In this document: positions 62,537-64,000 of the stretch, in pieces
Layout: each line of letters begins with the position of its first letter
Numbering within the stretch: the stretch's first letter is position 1
Assembly (NCBI RefSeq): GCF_016651105.1
Contig: NZ_JAEKEL010000001.1
Coordinates: 2,532,001-2,596,000 of the forward strand
DNA length: 64,000 nucleotides
Source: Pseudomonas sp. TH15
Lineage (GTDB): Bacteria; Pseudomonadota; Gammaproteobacteria; Pseudomonadales; Pseudomonadaceae
Reading direction: 5' to 3'
Notes under the pieces: generated by a model
Told to the model about the DNA's origin: nothing
The model's database searches: none
Seen by the model: only the letters and a program-made list of their open reading frames with translations
Position numbers and translations under genes: made by a program

Positions 62537-63711
62537 TGGCGACCCTCGCTCCGGGCGGCAACGCGCCAGTTGCCAGCGGCCCGCTTCGCGTCGACATCAA
62601 TTACTCGCCGATTGCCGGCGCCGACATTGATGTCTCGGCCTTCGTTCTGGGAACCACGGCAAAGGTTCGCGGCGATGGCGACATGTGCTTTTACGGTCAG
62701 CCGAGTGTGCTCGGCGGTGCGGTGACGTTGTCGGATACTTCGGCCGGTCGCGCGGTGTTCAACGTTGATCTGAGCCGACTCGAACCGGTCGTGGAAAAGG
62801 TCGCGCTGACCGCCACGATCTACGAGAACAAAGCCAGCTTTGAGCGTGTCTCGCAGTTGTCGATGGTGGTTTCGGGTGGCGTTGAAGCGCAGATCCCAAC
62901 CAGCGGCATGAAAGAAACCGCGTTGATCCTCGGCGAGTTCTATCGTCGTCAGGGCGAGTGGAAATTCCGCTGCGTCGGTCAGGGTTTCAACGGCGGGCTC
63001 GAGCCACTGGCCAAGCATTTCGGTGTGGACGTGGCGGCTCCTGCTCCTGCTCCAGCAGCGGCTCCGACCCCTGCGCCAGTGCCGCCACCTGCACCGGCGG
63101 CGCCGAAGTCGACGATCAGCCTGAGCAAGGTCACTCTCGACAAAACGCGCAGCTCGATCAGCCTGGAGAAGACCGCCGCCGGTTTCGGCGAGATCAAGGT
63201 CAACCTGAACTGGAACAAGCGCAGTTCCGGCGGTTTCTTCAAAAGCAGCTCCTCGATCGACCTGGACGTGGGTTGCCTGTACGAGTTGCAGGACGGTGAA
63301 AAGGGCGTGGTTCAAGCCCTTGGCAACTGCTTCGGCAGCTTGAACCAAGCCCCTTACATCCAGCTGATGGGCGACGACCGTACCGGCTCCGTGGCCGGTG
63401 GCGAATGGCTGCACATCAACGGCACCAAGTGGGCTGAAGTGCGACGGATCCTGATCTTCGCCTTCATCTACGAAGGGGCTCCGAACTGGCGCGAGACCGA
63501 TGGTGTAGTGACCATCTACATCCCGAACCAGCCGGAAATCGAGGTGCGCCTCAATGAAGAGGGCGGACGCGATGGCATGTGTGCCATTGCCATGCTCGAA
63601 AACGTCAACGGCGCCGTCAAGGTTTCCCGGCGGGTGGATTTCCACCGCGGGCATTCGGCGGTGGACAAAGCCTACGGTTGGGGCATGAGCTGGCGTGCCG
63701 GCTCGAAATAG
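62536..63711 (+). CDS. terA: TerA-like protein with two TerD-fold domains
   Basis: 391 residues, close to E. coli TerA (385). First TerD-like domain about 1-166 (LAPGGNAPVASG, LILGEFYRRQGEWKFRCVGQG), a Pro/Ala-rich linker (about 167-190), second domain about 192-391 with STISLSKVTLDK, SSIDLDVGC and GDDRTGSV. The first domain lacks the acidic calcium motif and is most like the N-terminal part of the protease fusion. The stop at 63711 is followed by a hairpin before terB. Confidence 0.88.
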   Translation: MATLAPGGNAPVASGPLRVDINYSPIAGADIDVSAFVLGTTAKVRGDGDMCFYGQPSVLGGAVTLSDTSAGRAVFNVDLSRLEPVVEKVALTATIYENKASFERVSQLSMVVSGGVEAQIPTSGMKETALILGEFYRRQGEWKFRCVGQGFNGGLEPLAKHFGVDVAAPAPAPAAAPTPAPVPPPAPAAPKSTISLSKVTLDKTRSSISLEKTAAGFGEIKVNLNWNKRSSGGFFKSSSSIDLDVGCLYELQDGEKGVVQALGNCFGSLNQAPYIQLMGDDRTGSVAGGEWLHINGTKWAEVRRILIFAFIYEGAPNWRETDGVVTIYIPNQPEIEVRLNEEGGRDGMCAIAMLENVNGAVKVSRRVDFHRGHSAVDKAYGWGMSWRAGSK

Positions 63712-63718
63712 TTACCCA

Positions 63719-63743
63719 GGCGGGGCTTGGGGCCCCGCCTTTC
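63719..63743 (+). terminator. Intra-operon hairpin between terA and terB
   Basis: An 8-bp stem GGCGGGGC/GCCCCGCC (63719-63726 and 63732-63739) with a TTGGG loop and only TTTC after it. It could be an attenuator or mRNA-processing site that lowers expression of terB and later genes. Confidence 0.5.
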
Positions 63744-63756
63744 AGAGGACCTCAAA

Positions 63757-64000
63757 ATGTTTGCATGGCTTAAAGAAAACGCTGCAATGGCACGGGACAA
63801 ACTGACCACTGAGGTCAGCAAGTTCAAAAACCAGAAGTTCATGGATGCCATGACAGCGGCCTGCGCCGTCGTTGCGTCGGCAGACGGTGAGATTTCCTCT
63901 GCCGAGAAAACCAAGATGGCCGGGTTCATCAGCAACTCGCCGGAATTGAAGGTTTTCAACATGACCGAGGTCATCAAGTCCTTCAATGGTCACTGCGAAA
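63757..64000 (+). CDS. terB: TerB-like protein, N-terminal part
   Basis: 81 codons up to the window end, from the ATG at 63757. MFAWLKENAAMARDKLTTEV and KFMDAMTAACAVVASADGEISSAEK (about 28-52) are the TerB/DnaJ-like metal-binding helical start, with Asp and Glu in ADGEIS. In E. coli TerB is about 150 residues, so roughly half is present. It begins 45 nt after terA, past a hairpin. Confidence 0.88.
   Translation, partial: MFAWLKENAAMARDKLTTEVSKFKNQKFMDAMTAACAVVASADGEISSAEKTKMAGFISNSPELKVFNMTEVIKSFNGHCE

Noticed and set aside
1..64000. tRNA, rRNA or riboswitch genes
   Set aside because: No cloverleaf-like segment, rRNA sequence or known riboswitch core was recognised by eye. A covariance-model search would be needed to exclude small RNAs.

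Overview
The window looks like the chromosome of a fluorescent-group Pseudomonas. It is GC-rich and carries a protocatechuate (pca) operon, a TtgABC-type efflux operon with its TtgR repressor, an OprD-family porin, OlsBA, XenB and a Pseudomonas-type FosA. At least fourteen short palindromic intergenic repeats, of three sequence kinds typical of Pseudomonas, are spread through it. I see no rRNA, tRNA, CRISPR array or prophage. One complete insertion sequence is present.

Layout. 1-2.0 kb: end of a pca operon (pcaB 3' end, pcaD, pcaC). 2.1-4.5 kb: Tam-like methyltransferase and OprD-family porin. 4.9-11.6 kb: ttgABC RND pump with divergent ttgR and a recognisable operator. 11.9-14.5 kb: xenB, then an ArsR-MFS pair. 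14.6-26.2 kb: housekeeping and envelope genes (acpH, olsBA, a truncated acyl-CoA-dehydrogenase-like gene, serine hydrolase, YceI, PLD/ClsB, bglX, lemA and two TPM genes). 26.26-27.63 kb: an IS256-family element inserted in a palindromic repeat, with an 8-bp target duplication. 27.8-33.1 kb: methyltransferase, EamA transporter, DJ-1/PfpI, RHH protein, YegP and two lipoproteins. 33.1-35.5 kb: DapA-like lyase and class II aldolase, divergent from an XRE-cupin regulator with a perfect palindrome between them. 35.6-40.4 kb: SIR2-like DUF4917 protein, Fe-alcohol dehydrogenase, MFS exporter and an alpha-oxoamine-synthase-like PLP enzyme. 40.6-45.4 kb: a LysR gene with an apparent 5' frameshift, then CoA-transferase, HMG-CoA-lyase-like enzyme and MFS permease, probably one organic-acid catabolic unit. 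45.4-53.7 kb: small transporter and LysR, two tandem secreted Cys-paralogues, fosA, LysE exporter, PAS-GAF-GGDEF protein, KGG stress peptide, DUF4142, a small membrane protein and two AidA/PixA inclusion-body proteins. 54.0-54.8 kb: tam.

54.98-64.0 kb (cut by the window end) is the most unusual part. It is a tightly coupled operon in which tellurite-resistance-type TerD-fold proteins (TerZ, TerA, TerB and a TerD-like domain fused to a trypsin-like protease) sit with an ATP-grasp enzyme, two different phosphoribosyltransferases (one with a TRSP-type and one with a PELOTA-type C-terminus), two HAD phosphatases and a CitE-like lyase. Ter loci of this type have been described by comparative genomics as encoding synthesis of an unknown nucleoside-like metabolite. 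The product and the role of the protease fusion remain open, so this is the best candidate for an under-described system here.
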